Positions 8,338 to 14,856 of a DNA stretch of 18,816 nt are shown one piece after another. The position numbers were made by a program, and so were the translations under genes. The notes under the pieces are model-generated. The model was not told where the DNA came from. It did no database searches and saw only the letters and a list, made by a program, of their open reading frames with translations. The stretch's first letter is position 1, and the number at the start of each line of letters is the position of its first letter. Source of the stretch: Dehalococcoidia bacterium (GTDB taxonomy: Bacteria; Chloroflexota; Dehalococcoidia; GIF9; AB-539-J10); assembly GCA_030605665.1 (NCBI GenBank), contig JAUWHW010000007.1, positions 1-18,816 of the forward strand, in the 5' to 3' direction.

Positions 8338-8398
8338 GAGGCGGGGATAAACCCCGCCACTACAATTATGGGCGTAGGGTTGGGGCTTGTCCCTGACC
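8338..8398. repeat. REP pair, subfamilies B (minus) and C (plus)
   Basis: Subfamily B on the minus strand (CTAC at 8360-8363) is followed 10 bases later by subfamily C on the plus strand, GTAGGGTTGGGG CTTGT CCCTGACC (8374-8398). The first 33 bases repeat 8162-8194 exactly. Confidence 0.85.
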
Positions 8399-8414
8399 AT
8401 TATGGTGCTATAAT
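8387..8414 (+). promoter_or_regulatory. Candidate promoter of the radical SAM gene
   Basis: A -10 box TATAAT (8409-8414) lies 16 bases after TTGTCC (8387-8392), a partial -35 that is the 3' arm of a subfamily C palindrome. The ATG at 8423 is 8 bases past the -10 box and has no Shine-Dalgarno sequence, so the message may be leaderless. Confidence 0.45.
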
Positions 8415-8422
8415 AATCCATA

Positions 8423-9442
8423 ATGGAAAGGGAAGCGATACTTTATGAGAAACTGTCTGGGGGCAGGGTGAGGTGTAATGTTTGCCAGTGGCGCTGTCTG
8501 ATTAATCCAGGAAAGCTAGGTCTTTGTCGCATGCGCAATAATCGAGATGGCACTTTGTATACCATGAATTATGCCGAAGTATCATCAGTAGCAGCAGATC
8601 CCATTGAAAAGAAGCCTCTATTCCACTTTTTCCCAGGGACCAATGCTTTTTCCTTGGGGACCTGGGGATGCAATTTTCACTGCCAGGATTGTCAAAATTG
8701 GGAGATTTCCTGTGTTGATATTCCTGGCACTTCGCGACAACTATTGCCTGAGAGGGAGATTGAGTTAACTAAGAGGTATAATTGTGCCGGGATTGCCTGG
8801 ACTTATAATGAGCCCACGGTGTGGTTTGAGTATACATTAGATTCAGCCAGGCTGGCTAAAGAAAGTGGACTTTATACTGTTTATGTTACCAATGGCTATA
8901 TCACCCCTGAGGCTTTAGATGCCATAGGTCCTTACCTTGATGCCTGGAGGGTTGATGTTAAGGGCTTTAGCGATGGGTTTTATCGCCAATTAGCTAAAGT
9001 CTCTCACTGGCGCGGCATTCTGGATGTGGCCAAGCGTGCTAAAGAAAAATGGGATATGCATGTTGAGGTGGTAACTAATATTATTCCCACTATGAATGAT
9101 GATGAGGAGCAACTTACTGGCATTGCTACCTGGATTCGAGATGACTTGGGTGAGCTTACTCCGTGGCATGTAACCCGCTTTTATCCTATGCGTAATTTGA
9201 ATTATCTGCCACCTACCCCGGTATCTACCCTGGAGAAAGCTTACCAGATTGGCAAGAAAGCAGGACTAAAGTTTATTTATCTGGGCAATGTTTCGGGGCA
9301 TGAGTATGAAAATACAGTTTGCTATTCTTGCGGCAAATTAAATGTTCGCAGAATTGGCTATAATACTCAGGTGGTGGGTCTTGATGGCTCTAGATGTAAG
9401 TTTTGTGGCAGTGAGCTCAATTTCAGACCAGGGCTAAAGTAG
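8423..9442 (+). CDS. amrS: AmmeMemoRadiSam system radical SAM enzyme
   Basis: This 339-residue protein belongs to the PflA-like radical SAM group that co-occurs with AMMECR1 and Memo homologues; the reaction of the system is not established. The radical SAM cluster is C83-x3-C87-x2-C90 in WGCNFHCQDCQNW. An N-terminal cysteine set (C18, C21, C25, C35) precedes it, and a C-terminal pair of CxxC motifs (C300/C303, C326/C329) looks like a zinc ribbon. Other family marks are LGLCRMRNNRDG, IEKKPLFHF, YNEPTVWFEYT, DAWRVDVKGF and TRFYPM. The AMMECR1-like partner lies downstream at 10165, separated by a transposase element. No Memo-like gene is in the window. The start at ATG 8423 fits the family N-terminus (YEKLSGGRVRCNVC). 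Confidence 0.92.
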   Translation: MEREAILYEKLSGGRVRCNVCQWRCLINPGKLGLCRMRNNRDGTLYTMNYAEVSSVAADPIEKKPLFHFFPGTNAFSLGTWGCNFHCQDCQNWEISCVDIPGTSRQLLPEREIELTKRYNCAGIAWTYNEPTVWFEYTLDSARLAKESGLYTVYVTNGYITPEALDAIGPYLDAWRVDVKGFSDGFYRQLAKVSHWRGILDVAKRAKEKWDMHVEVVTNIIPTMNDDEEQLTGIATWIRDDLGELTPWHVTRFYPMRNLNYLPPTPVSTLEKAYQIGKKAGLKFIYLGNVSGHEYENTVCYSCGKLNVRRIGYNTQVVGLDGSRCKFCGSELNFRPGLK

Positions 9443-9455
9443 GGTGTTTAAAAAC

Positions 9456-9503
9456 GTAGCCCAATTTATTGGGCGAGAAAGGCTTGATAAATCCAGCATC
9501 TAC
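9456..9503. repeat. REPIN-like pair left of the transposase, subfamily D
   Basis: GTAG CCCAA TTTA TTGGGC (9456-9474) is followed after 7 bases by an inverted, slightly decayed unit ending CTAC at 9503. The same 11-base inner stretch (GGGCGAGAAAG) occurs in the right-hand copy. Confidence 0.85.
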
Positions 9504-9513
9504 GAAGGTGATC

Positions 9514-9537
9514 TTGCCTGATAAATCAGGCAACTAC
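9514..9537 (-). repeat. Single REP palindrome, subfamily D
   Basis: On the minus strand it reads GTAGTTGCCTGA TTTA TCAGGC. This matches the right half of the REPIN at 9963-10013. It lies 30 bases before the transposase start. Confidence 0.8.
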
Positions 9538-9567
9538 AGGTTGTATCAGCATGATGGAAGGCTAAGA

Positions 9568-9966
9568 ATGAGAGCGGTTAAAAATATACGCTTAAAAGAT
9601 TATGATTACTCCTCAGACGGGTTTTATTTCATAACAATTTGCACTAATTACCGAAGACCTTATCTGACGGGCGAAGACAAGGAAATAGTTGCCCAATTTA
9701 TCGAACAATTACCCTACAAGATAAGCGGAGTAAAATTAGATTACTACCAAATAATGCCTTCTCATATTCATCTAATATTGGTTTTGGAAGACTGCCAACT
9801 TAAGCTAGCTGAGATTGTTAGAAGGTTGAAAGCGGTAACCACAAAGCAAGTTCGATTTAAGCTATGGCAACCAAATTACTACGAGCATGTGATTAGAGAT
9901 GATAAAGCGCTGGCAAAGATCCGAGAGTATATTCAAAGCAATCCACTAGTGGAAAGGATATTGTAG
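9568..9966 (+). CDS. REP-associated tyrosine transposase (RAYT, Y1/IS200-like)
   Basis: RAYT enzymes are HUH-type single-strand nucleases linked to the spread of REP sequences. The 132-residue product shows the family order: GFYFITICTNYRRPYL (residues 18-33), the HUH pair H66/H68 in MPSHIHLILVL, LWQPNYYEHVIRD (99-111), and the helix with the candidate catalytic tyrosine Y121 in REYIQSNP. It is short but the domain looks complete. ATG 9568 is chosen because GGAAGG (9556-9561) gives a 6-base spacing; a longer frame from TTG 9469 would only translate the flanking palindromes. The TAG stop (9964-9966) forms part of the GTAG head of the right REPIN. The gene seems intact and may be active. Confidence 0.9.
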   Translation: MRAVKNIRLKDYDYSSDGFYFITICTNYRRPYLTGEDKEIVAQFIEQLPYKISGVKLDYYQIMPSHIHLILVLEDCQLKLAEIVRRLKAVTTKQVRFKLWQPNYYEHVIRDDKALAKIREYIQSNPLVERIL

Positions 9967-10013
9967 TTGCCCAATTTATTGGGCGAGAAAGGCCTGATAA
10001 ATCAGGCAACTAC
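9963..10013. repeat. REPIN right of the transposase, subfamily D (best copy)
   Basis: It spans 51 bases. The ends GTAGTTGCC and GGCAACTAC are exact inverted repeats. Stem-loops GCCCAA TTTA TTGGGC and, inverted, GCCTGA TTTA TCAGGC flank a short spacer. This is the classic two-REP layout. The first GTAG overlaps the transposase stop codon. Confidence 0.9.
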
Positions 10014-10040
10014 GAAGATTTGGAGGAAAGGCACATTAGT

Positions 10041-10094
10041 CCTCTCCCTCGAAAGGAGAGGTTGAGCGAGGGTCGTCTCCCATCGAGGGAGAGG
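10041..10094. repeat. Inverted repeat CCTCTCCCTCG / CGAGGGAGAGG
   Basis: Perfect 11-base arms (10041-10051 and 10084-10094) are separated by 32 bases that contain further purine/pyrimidine self-complementarity. It lacks the GTAG head of the REP families. Confidence 0.75.
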
Positions 10095-10119
10095 GAAAGG
10101 AGAGTCTAGGAAGAGAGTT

Positions 10120-10149
10120 TATAATGAGCTAACGTTAGGATACTATAAT
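10120..10149 (+). promoter_or_regulatory. Candidate promoter region of the AMMECR1-like gene
   Basis: Two perfect TATAAT hexamers occur at 10120-10125 and 10144-10149. The first would leave room for a leader containing the AGGAGGT site at 10154-10160. No convincing -35 is seen for either. The AMMECR1 gene may thus have its own promoter downstream of the inserted element. Confidence 0.35.
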
Positions 10150-10164
10150 TCTGAGGAGGTGCTT

Positions 10165-10677
10165 ATGACAAAATTTCATCCTGTGGTGAAACTGGCTAAG
10201 GAAACGGTGGAGAGCTATATCCGTGAGGGCAAGATACCTCAGGCGAAAGAGCTTACTCCAGAGATGAAGGAACGACTCGGCGTTTTTGTTTCTATTCACA
10301 AGCATGGCGAGTTAAGAGGCTGTATTGGTACCTTTGAGCCCACTAAAGATAATATAGCTGAGGAAATCATAACCAATGCCATTAGCTCAGCCACCAGAGA
10401 CCCTCGTTTTCCACCAATAGCTGCATCTGAGCTGGATGACCTGGAATATAGCGTGGATATTCTTACTAAGCCTGAGCTGGTTAAGGATACAAGCCAGCTT
10501 GACCCCAAAAAATATGGGGTGATTGTAGAGAGCGGTTTCAAGCGAGGGCTTTTGCTGCCTGATCTGGAGGGTGTGGACACAAGTGAGAGGCAAATCGAGA
10601 TTTGCCGACTCAAGGCGGGAATATTGCCTGATGAACCTGTTAAGCTTTACCGCTTCCAGGTGAGGAGATTTAAATAA
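10165..10677 (+). CDS. amrA: AmmeMemoRadiSam system protein A, AMMECR1 family
   Basis: The 170-residue protein has the AMMECR1 hallmarks: LRGCIG (residues 50-55) followed by GTFEPT, the ATRDPRFPP motif (77-84), [12 protein letters not shown] and the glycine-rich [10 protein letters not shown] (128-137) before the C-terminal beta segment. The family is one of three partners (AMMECR1, Memo, radical SAM) that co-occur in archaea and anaerobes; their joint biochemical role is not settled. ATG 10165 is preferred over GTG 10159 because AGGAGGT at 10154-10160 is correctly spaced for the ATG and overlaps the GTG. The gene's stop overlaps the start of rarA (TAATG), so the two are translationally coupled. 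Confidence 0.92.
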   Translation: MTKFHPVVKLAKETVESYIREGKIPQAKELTPEMKERLGVFVSIHKHGELRGCIGTFEPTKDNIAEEIITNAISSATRDPRFPPIAASELDDLEYSVDILTKPELVKDTSQLDPKKYGVIVESGFKRGLLLPDLEGVDTSERQIEICRLKAGILPDEPVKLYRFQVRRFK

Positions 10678-12026
10678 TGGGTCTAGAGATGCCTCTTTTT
10701 AACTTACAGCAAAAGGGGGATTCGGCTGGCAATGTGCCTTTAGCGGCCAGGATGCGTCCGCGGAGTTTTGCTGAATTTGTAGGACAGGAGCACCTGGTGG
10801 GAGAAGACCGTGTGTTTAGGAAATGCATTGAGGCAGACCAGTTGCCATCAATGATTTCCTGGGGTCCGCCGGGAAGTGGTAAGACAAGTTTAGCTTATAT
10901 TATTGCGCAGAGCACCAAATCGTGGTTCAGTCCTTTGACTGCTGTTAATGCTGGTGTAGCCGACCTGCGTCGTATCACTAGTGAAGCTAAGCAGAGGCTA
11001 AAGTTATCAGGACAGCGAACAATCCTTTTTATCGATGAAATCCACCGCTTTAATAAGGCACAGCAAGATGCTATCCTGCCCTTTGTAGAAAATGGCACGG
11101 TAATCCTTATTGGAGCCACTACAGAAAACCCTTCCTTTGAAGTTATATCTCCTCTACTTTCCCGATGTCGGGTTTTTCGATTGAACTTGCTAACTAACGA
11201 ACAGGTTTGGCTTATTGTGGAGCGGGCTATCAAAGATGGGGAGAGGGGGCTGGGGGAATTGAAAGTAAGCCTGGAGGAGAAAGCTCTTAATCACCTAGTA
11301 GTCATGTCCAATGGTGATGCTCGCATAGCTCTTAATGCTCTGGAGATGGCCACCTTTGCCACTTTGCCTGATAGTGATAATCAGCGTCAAATAAGCTTAC
11401 CCAGCATTGAGGAGGCATTGCAGCATCGAGCCCTGCTTTATGATAAAGGTGGTGACCAGCACTATGAGCTTATTTCGGCGCTGCATAAATCTCTGCGTGG
11501 CTCTGACCCTGATGCTGCCTTATACTGGCTGGGGCGCATGGTTGAAAGCGGAGAAGACCCTCTTTATATTGCCCGCCGTCTGGTACGCTTTGCCTGTGAG
11601 GATGTGGGCATGGCTGACCCCCAGGCCTTGGTGTTAGCCATAGCCGCCCAGCAGGCAGTCCATTTTATCGGCATGCCTGAAGGCAATCTGGCTTTGGCTG
11701 AGGCAGCAGTATATCTGGCTACAGCTCCAAAAAGTAACTCTTTGTACCAGGCTTATTCTGGGGTGCAACAGGATATAGAGCATGGCCGAAATGAACCAGT
11801 GCCACTTTGGCTACGTAACCCGGCCACGTTCTTGATGCGACAGATGGGATACGGCCAGGGTTATAAGTATGCTCATGATTACCCAGGGCATTTTGTGGAG
11901 CAACAGAATCTGCCATCCTCTCTTCAAGGAAAGAGGTACTATATTCCCAGCGACCAGGGTTATGAGGCGGAAGTCGATGCCAGGCTTAAAGCTTGGTGGG
12001 GAAGGAAGAAGGCTGGGACAGATTAA
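10677..12026 (+). CDS. rarA: Replication-associated recombination protein A (AAA+ ATPase)
   Basis: The clamp-loader-like AAA+ ATPase acts at stalled replication forks in the RarA/MgsA/WRNIP1 family. At 449 residues it has the usual length. Seen motifs are Walker A GPPGSGKT (63-70), Walker B ILFIDEIHRFNKAQQD (116-131), the sensor 1 GATTENPSFEV (146-156), an arginine finger SRCRVF, and the C-terminal signature with RLVRFACEDVGMADP and PLWLRNPAT. The N-terminus MPLFNLQQKG...PLAARMRPRSF is typical; ATG 10677 overlaps the preceding stop and ATG 10689 is an alternative. The product ends WWGRKKAGTD. Confidence 0.96.
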   Translation: MGLEMPLFNLQQKGDSAGNVPLAARMRPRSFAEFVGQEHLVGEDRVFRKCIEADQLPSMISWGPPGSGKTSLAYIIAQSTKSWFSPLTAVNAGVADLRRITSEAKQRLKLSGQRTILFIDEIHRFNKAQQDAILPFVENGTVILIGATTENPSFEVISPLLSRCRVFRLNLLTNEQVWLIVERAIKDGERGLGELKVSLEEKALNHLVVMSNGDARIALNALEMATFATLPDSDNQRQISLPSIEEALQHRALLYDKGGDQHYELISALHKSLRGSDPDAALYWLGRMVESGEDPLYIARRLVRFACEDVGMADPQALVLAIAAQQAVHFIGMPEGNLALAEAAVYLATAPKSNSLYQAYSGVQQDIEHGRNEPVPLWLRNPATFLMRQMGYGQGYKYAHDYPGHFVEQQNLPSSLQGKRYYIPSDQGYEAEVDARLKAWWGRKKAGTD

Positions 12027-12125
12027 CTTGTCCTGCCAGTAACATAAGTATTGCTTGTTCGCAGATTTTAGTTATTTTAACTGGAGGTCCCCCCCGAAAA
12101 TTCTAAGGGATTTTTTGGTGAAAGA

Positions 12126-12706
12126 ATGAGGGAGCTCCCACGGCGCCTATGGCATATCTTTGGAGGTTTATCTATCCCTGTTGCTGGCTTACTGGTGCCG
12201 CAACAAATATTTCTTCCTGCGCTTTGCTCAGCCACCATAGCTTTTCTCGTTTTTGAACTCATCCGGCTCAGGTTTCCACAGATAAACCATCGTTTTCTAA
12301 CTTGCTTTCATGTTCTACTTCGGGAAAGGGAGGCTGCAACACTTATAGCCAGCGCTTATTTTCTTATTGCTGCTTCTATTGTGTTTATTTTGTGTGATAA
12401 GTCCATCGCTGCCATGGCACTAACTTTCGTGGCTGTGGGCGACCCTGTAGCTGGTATGGTGGGTGAAAAGTGGGGGAGACTAAAGGTGAAGGGTAGGAGC
12501 TTAGAAGGCAGTTGCGCCTGCTTCTTGGCTTGTGCTGTGGCAGGTGCCATTCTGGCTACTATTACTCAAGTTGCTTTGTGGTTAGTGTAGTTTGGGCTGT
12601 GTGTGCCGCCCTGGTGGAATTTCTTTCCTTCCCAGTTAACGATAATTTGACCAGCCCCTTAGTCTCAGCCGGGGTTATGAGCCTGGTCAGGCTGTTATGC
12701 TTTTAA
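12126..12706 (+). pseudogene. Polyprenol/diacylglycerol kinase-like membrane protein, apparent frameshift
   Basis: The first frame (12126-12590, 154 residues) begins RRLWHIFGGLSIPVAGLL and has several membrane helices. It carries the signature FVAVGDPVAGMVGEKWGR and KVKGRSLEGSCACF, as in the dolichol kinase/CDP-diglyceride synthetase-like family that phosphorylates or activates lipid alcohols at the membrane. It stops at 12588-12590. The family's usual ending, VWAVCAALVEFLSFPVNDNL then TSPLVSAGVMSL, is present in another frame up to TAA 12704-12706. Joining the two gives a normal length of about 193 residues. The shift lies near 12540-12590. No slippery heptamer is obvious, so a mutation or sequence error is likelier than programmed frameshifting. 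The start at ATG 12126 fits the family N-terminus. Confidence 0.65.
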
Positions 12707-12797
12707 GATTGCTGCTAGTGCTCGTGCCCTTTCCCTTGGGCTGGCATAATTATAGCGGCCTTTTGAACGACAAAACCCGATTGCCTATATAGAACAT
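12695..12797 (-). pseudogene. Possible small minus-strand ORF, frameshifted
   Basis: On the minus strand, an open stretch ends RYNYASPRERARALAAILKA followed by TAA at 12695-12697. Its start would be ATG 12797 (MFYIGNRV) if one T of the run in the GGGTTTTG segment is removed. The C-terminal helix looks protein-like, but I recognise no family and see no ribosome binding site. The 3' end would overlap the kinase-like gene's restored stop. A structural RNA is an alternative. Confidence 0.25.
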
Positions 12798-12853
12798 TGG
12801 TGCTAGGATGGGACTTTGCCACGGGTAATAACGGCTCTAGGGTGTTTAAAAAC

Positions 12854-12901
12854 GTAGTGCGAGGCTTTAGCCTCGTGCACGACCCTGAAGGGCCGCACTA
12901 C
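12854..12901. repeat. REPIN-like pair, subfamily A
   Basis: GTAGTGCGAGGC TTTA GCCTCG is followed by the inverted partner ACGACCC TGAA GGGCCG and CGCACTAC. Outer ends GTAGTGCG/CGCACTAC are exact inverted repeats. The 15 bases before the GTAG match those before the transposase's left REPIN. Confidence 0.9.
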
Positions 12902-12952
12902 GAGAATCCGGATGAGGCAAAATTAAACGGCCTGAGCTCTGGTAGGAAGAAA

Positions 12953-13114
12953 ATGAAATTATTACAGCTAGCCCTGGAGAGGCAGAATTACAACCTGGCA
13001 GCGCATGTCCTCGTCTACGGGCTGATAAAGGCAAAAGTAGATAGATACCCCAGGAATCCACAGAATTCTCGGAGACCCCGTGGTTGTCATGGCAATAAAA
13101 GTAGCAAAGAGTAG
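12953..13114 (+). CDS. Small protein, first gene of the terminase module
   Basis: ATG 12953 has AGGA at 12944-12947 with 5 bases of spacing and gives 53 residues. The first 30 form an amphipathic helix (MKLLQLALERQNYNLAAHVL then VYGLIKAKVD), reminiscent of small proteins found ahead of terminase-like genes in related bacteria; the rest is basic and low in complexity. It overlaps the next gene by 35 bases. A longer frame from 12797 would translate the palindrome at 12854 and is not credible. Function unknown. Confidence 0.5.
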   Translation: MKLLQLALERQNYNLAAHVLVYGLIKAKVDRYPRNPQNSRRPRGCHGNKSSKE

Positions 13115-13439
13115 GGGAAAAAGTAACCGGCGGGGATTCTACAGCCGAGTACTCGATGAGGCAGAAAGGGTTGAGCTTGAGGAGGCTTTGCAGATTGAGG
13201 GAGTTGACGAGGAGATTGCGCTGCTGCGTATCAAGCTCAGAGAACTTGCGGAAAGCCAGCCAGAGAGAATTGACTTGCACCTAAAGGCGGCTGAGACTAT
13301 AGCCAGGTTGGTGAAAACCAGGTATCAAATTAGCAAAGAGCAGAAGAAGTCCCTTAAAGAGGCTATTGCTAAGGTGCTCACTGAGGTGGCTGTCCCATTA
13401 GGGATAGGGGTAGGAATTAAAGTAGCGGGTAGAAGGTAG
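13080..13439 (+). CDS. Helical basic protein in the terminase small-subunit position
   Basis: The 119-residue protein has a basic N-terminus (KVAKSRGKSNRRGFYSR), then long charged helices (DEAERVELEEALQIEGVDEE, IALLRIKLRELAESQPERID, LKAAETIARLVKTRYQISKE) and a glycine-rich tail. GTG 13080 follows GGAGA (13071-13075) with 4-5 bases of spacing; ATG 13089 is the alternative. It lies 25 bases before the terminase gene on the same strand. Small terminase subunits occupy this place and are helical DNA binders, but I see no specific family motif, so that role is inferred from position only. Confidence 0.6.
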   Translation: MVVMAIKVAKSRGKSNRRGFYSRVLDEAERVELEEALQIEGVDEEIALLRIKLRELAESQPERIDLHLKAAETIARLVKTRYQISKEQKKSLKEAIAKVLTEVAVPLGIGVGIKVAGRR

Positions 13440-13464
13440 TAATTACACGCTAGACGCTAAGACA

Positions 13465-14856
13465 ATGAAGCTCAGACCATACCAGCAAGAAGTAGCCAGG
13501 GCGGTAGTGGATAGCGTTCGTAACAACAAAGGGTTGACTTTCTCTGTGGAGATAGCCCGCCAGGGAGGCAAGAACGAGCTATCGGCCCACCTGGAAGTTT
13601 TGTTGCTAACACTTCATATGGCTAAGGGTGGCAGCCTCGTTAAGTGCTCACCAACCTTCAAGCCACAGACCATTATCTCCATGCAAAGGCTAAAGGAAAG
13701 GCTGGACGAGTTCGGCTTTGATGGCCTCTACCATACCGAGATGGGCTATATCATCGCCCTGGGGAGTGCCAGAGAGATATTCCTATCAGCAGAGGAGTCA
13801 TCTTCGGTGGTGGGGCACACTGCCGATATCCTGTTGGAGATAGATGAATCCCAAGATGTCAGTAAGGAGAAATACAGCAAAGAGTTCAGACCTATGGGGT
13901 CATCTACTAATGTCACCACAGTTCATTATGGCACAACCTGGGACGATGCTACACTGCTTGAGGAGATAAAGCAGACCAACCTTGAGTTAGAAAAGAAGAA
14001 TGGCATCAAGAGGCATTTCAGATATGACTGGCAGGAAATTGCCAAATACAACGATGCCTATAGGAAGTATGTTGAGGCTGAGAAAGTCAGGCTGGGGGAG
14101 GCTCACCCCTTATTCAGGACTCAATATGCCTTATTGCCCCTCAGTGGCGGAGGCGGTTTCCTATCCAGGCAGCAAATAGTTTTAATGCAGGGAACGCACC
14201 AAAGATTATCCTATCCTGAAGGTAAGAAAGTCTATATTGCCGGCATAGACCTGGCAGGAGAACATGAGCCGGATAGAGCAACAGCGCTAACGTCGGCCAA
14301 GCCAAAGCTAGACTCAACCGTTATCACTATTGCAGCGTGTAGCGAACAGCGTGTAGCGTGTAACGGCTATCCTCTAGGCGCTACTTACTACCCACTAGTC
14401 AGGGTAGTGGAGCATTATCAATGGACGGGTATCCCCCACAGTCAGCTATATCCTCAAATGGTGGACATTCTCAAAAAGTGGAAATGCAGAAGAGTAGTAG
14501 TGGACGCCACCGGTATCGGCCAACCAGTAGCTAGTTTTCTAAGGGCGCAGTTAGGTTCTAAAGTTATCCCTTTCAATTTCACCCGAAAGAGCAAGTCTGA
14601 TATGGGCTTTGAGCTATTGTCATTCGTCAACAGTGGTAGGATAAAGCTGTATAAGCAGGATGGCTCACAAGAGTATAAGGAGCTCATGTTTCAACTGGAG
14701 AGAGCCAAAGCACAATACCGCCCTAACCAGACAGTCAATTTCTATGTTGACCCCTCAGAAGGGCATGATGATTTTCTAATGAGCCTGGCGCTGCTTGTTA
14801 TTGGAGCCAGAGACTTTAAGCCACGTCAAGCCAAGGGTTTGCTTATCACAAGGTAG
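13465..14856 (+). CDS. Phage terminase large subunit-like protein
   Basis: Terminase large subunits pack phage DNA with an N-terminal ATPase and a C-terminal RNase H-like nuclease. This 463-residue protein keeps both. In the ATPase, ARQGGKNE (31-38) is the Walker A-like motif and ILLEIDESQD (122-131) is Walker B. The nuclease has YIAGIDLAG (D262), VVVDATGIG (D347) and GHDDF (D435/D436). No portal, protease or capsid gene follows; the gene ends in an 11-base overlap with the convergent tubulin-like gene. It could be a prophage remnant or a domesticated packaging gene. Nuclease residues 291-300 are encoded by a short iterated sequence (14334-14362). Start ATG 13465 fits the family N-terminus (LRPYQQEVARA) but its ribosome binding site is weak. 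Confidence 0.85.
   Translation: MKLRPYQQEVARAVVDSVRNNKGLTFSVEIARQGGKNELSAHLEVLLLTLHMAKGGSLVKCSPTFKPQTIISMQRLKERLDEFGFDGLYHTEMGYIIALGSAREIFLSAEESSSVVGHTADILLEIDESQDVSKEKYSKEFRPMGSSTNVTTVHYGTTWDDATLLEEIKQTNLELEKKNGIKRHFRYDWQEIAKYNDAYRKYVEAEKVRLGEAHPLFRTQYALLPLSGGGGFLSRQQIVLMQGTHQRLSYPEGKKVYIAGIDLAGEHEPDRATALTSAKPKLDSTVITIAACSEQRVACNGYPLGATYYPLVRVVEHYQWTGIPHSQLYPQMVDILKKWKCRRVVVDATGIGQPVASFLRAQLGSKVIPFNFTRKSKSDMGFELLSFVNSGRIKLYKQDGSQEYKELMFQLERAKAQYRPNQTVNFYVDPSEGHDDFLMSLALLVIGARDFKPRQAKGLLITR
14334..14362 (+). repeat. Short iterated GCGTGTAGC sequence inside the terminase gene
   Basis: GCGTGTAGC occurs twice (from 14334 and 14348), followed by a GTGTAACG variant. It encodes ACSEQRVACNG in a loop of the nuclease domain between the STVITIA and PLVRVVEHY strands. 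Confidence 0.6.

Larger units (their letters stand above)
9456..10013 (+). mobile_element. RAYT element: Y1 transposase bracketed by REP palindromes
   Basis: The unit consists of three REP palindromes on the left (9456-9503, 9514-9537), the transposase gene (9568-9966) and a complete two-palindrome REPIN on the right (9963-10013). It is inserted between the two AmmeMemoRadiSam genes. No target duplication is visible, as expected for this single-strand mechanism. Element boundaries are inferred from the outermost palindromes. Confidence 0.75.

Noticed and set aside
8104..8398. CRISPR array
   Set aside because: Repeats are palindromes of different types with irregular spacing; there are no uniform spacers and no cas genes.
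8059..8448. Open frames on both strands between coaE and amrS
   Set aside because: They consist of translated palindromic repeats and have no family resemblance.
9469..9567. N-terminal extension of the transposase from TTG 9469
   Set aside because: These 33 codons only translate the REP palindromes; ATG 9568 has a proper ribosome site and begins the conserved domain.
12797..12952. Longer start for the 53-residue gene
   Set aside because: It would run through the subfamily A palindrome at 12854-12901; ATG 12953 has its own ribosome binding site.
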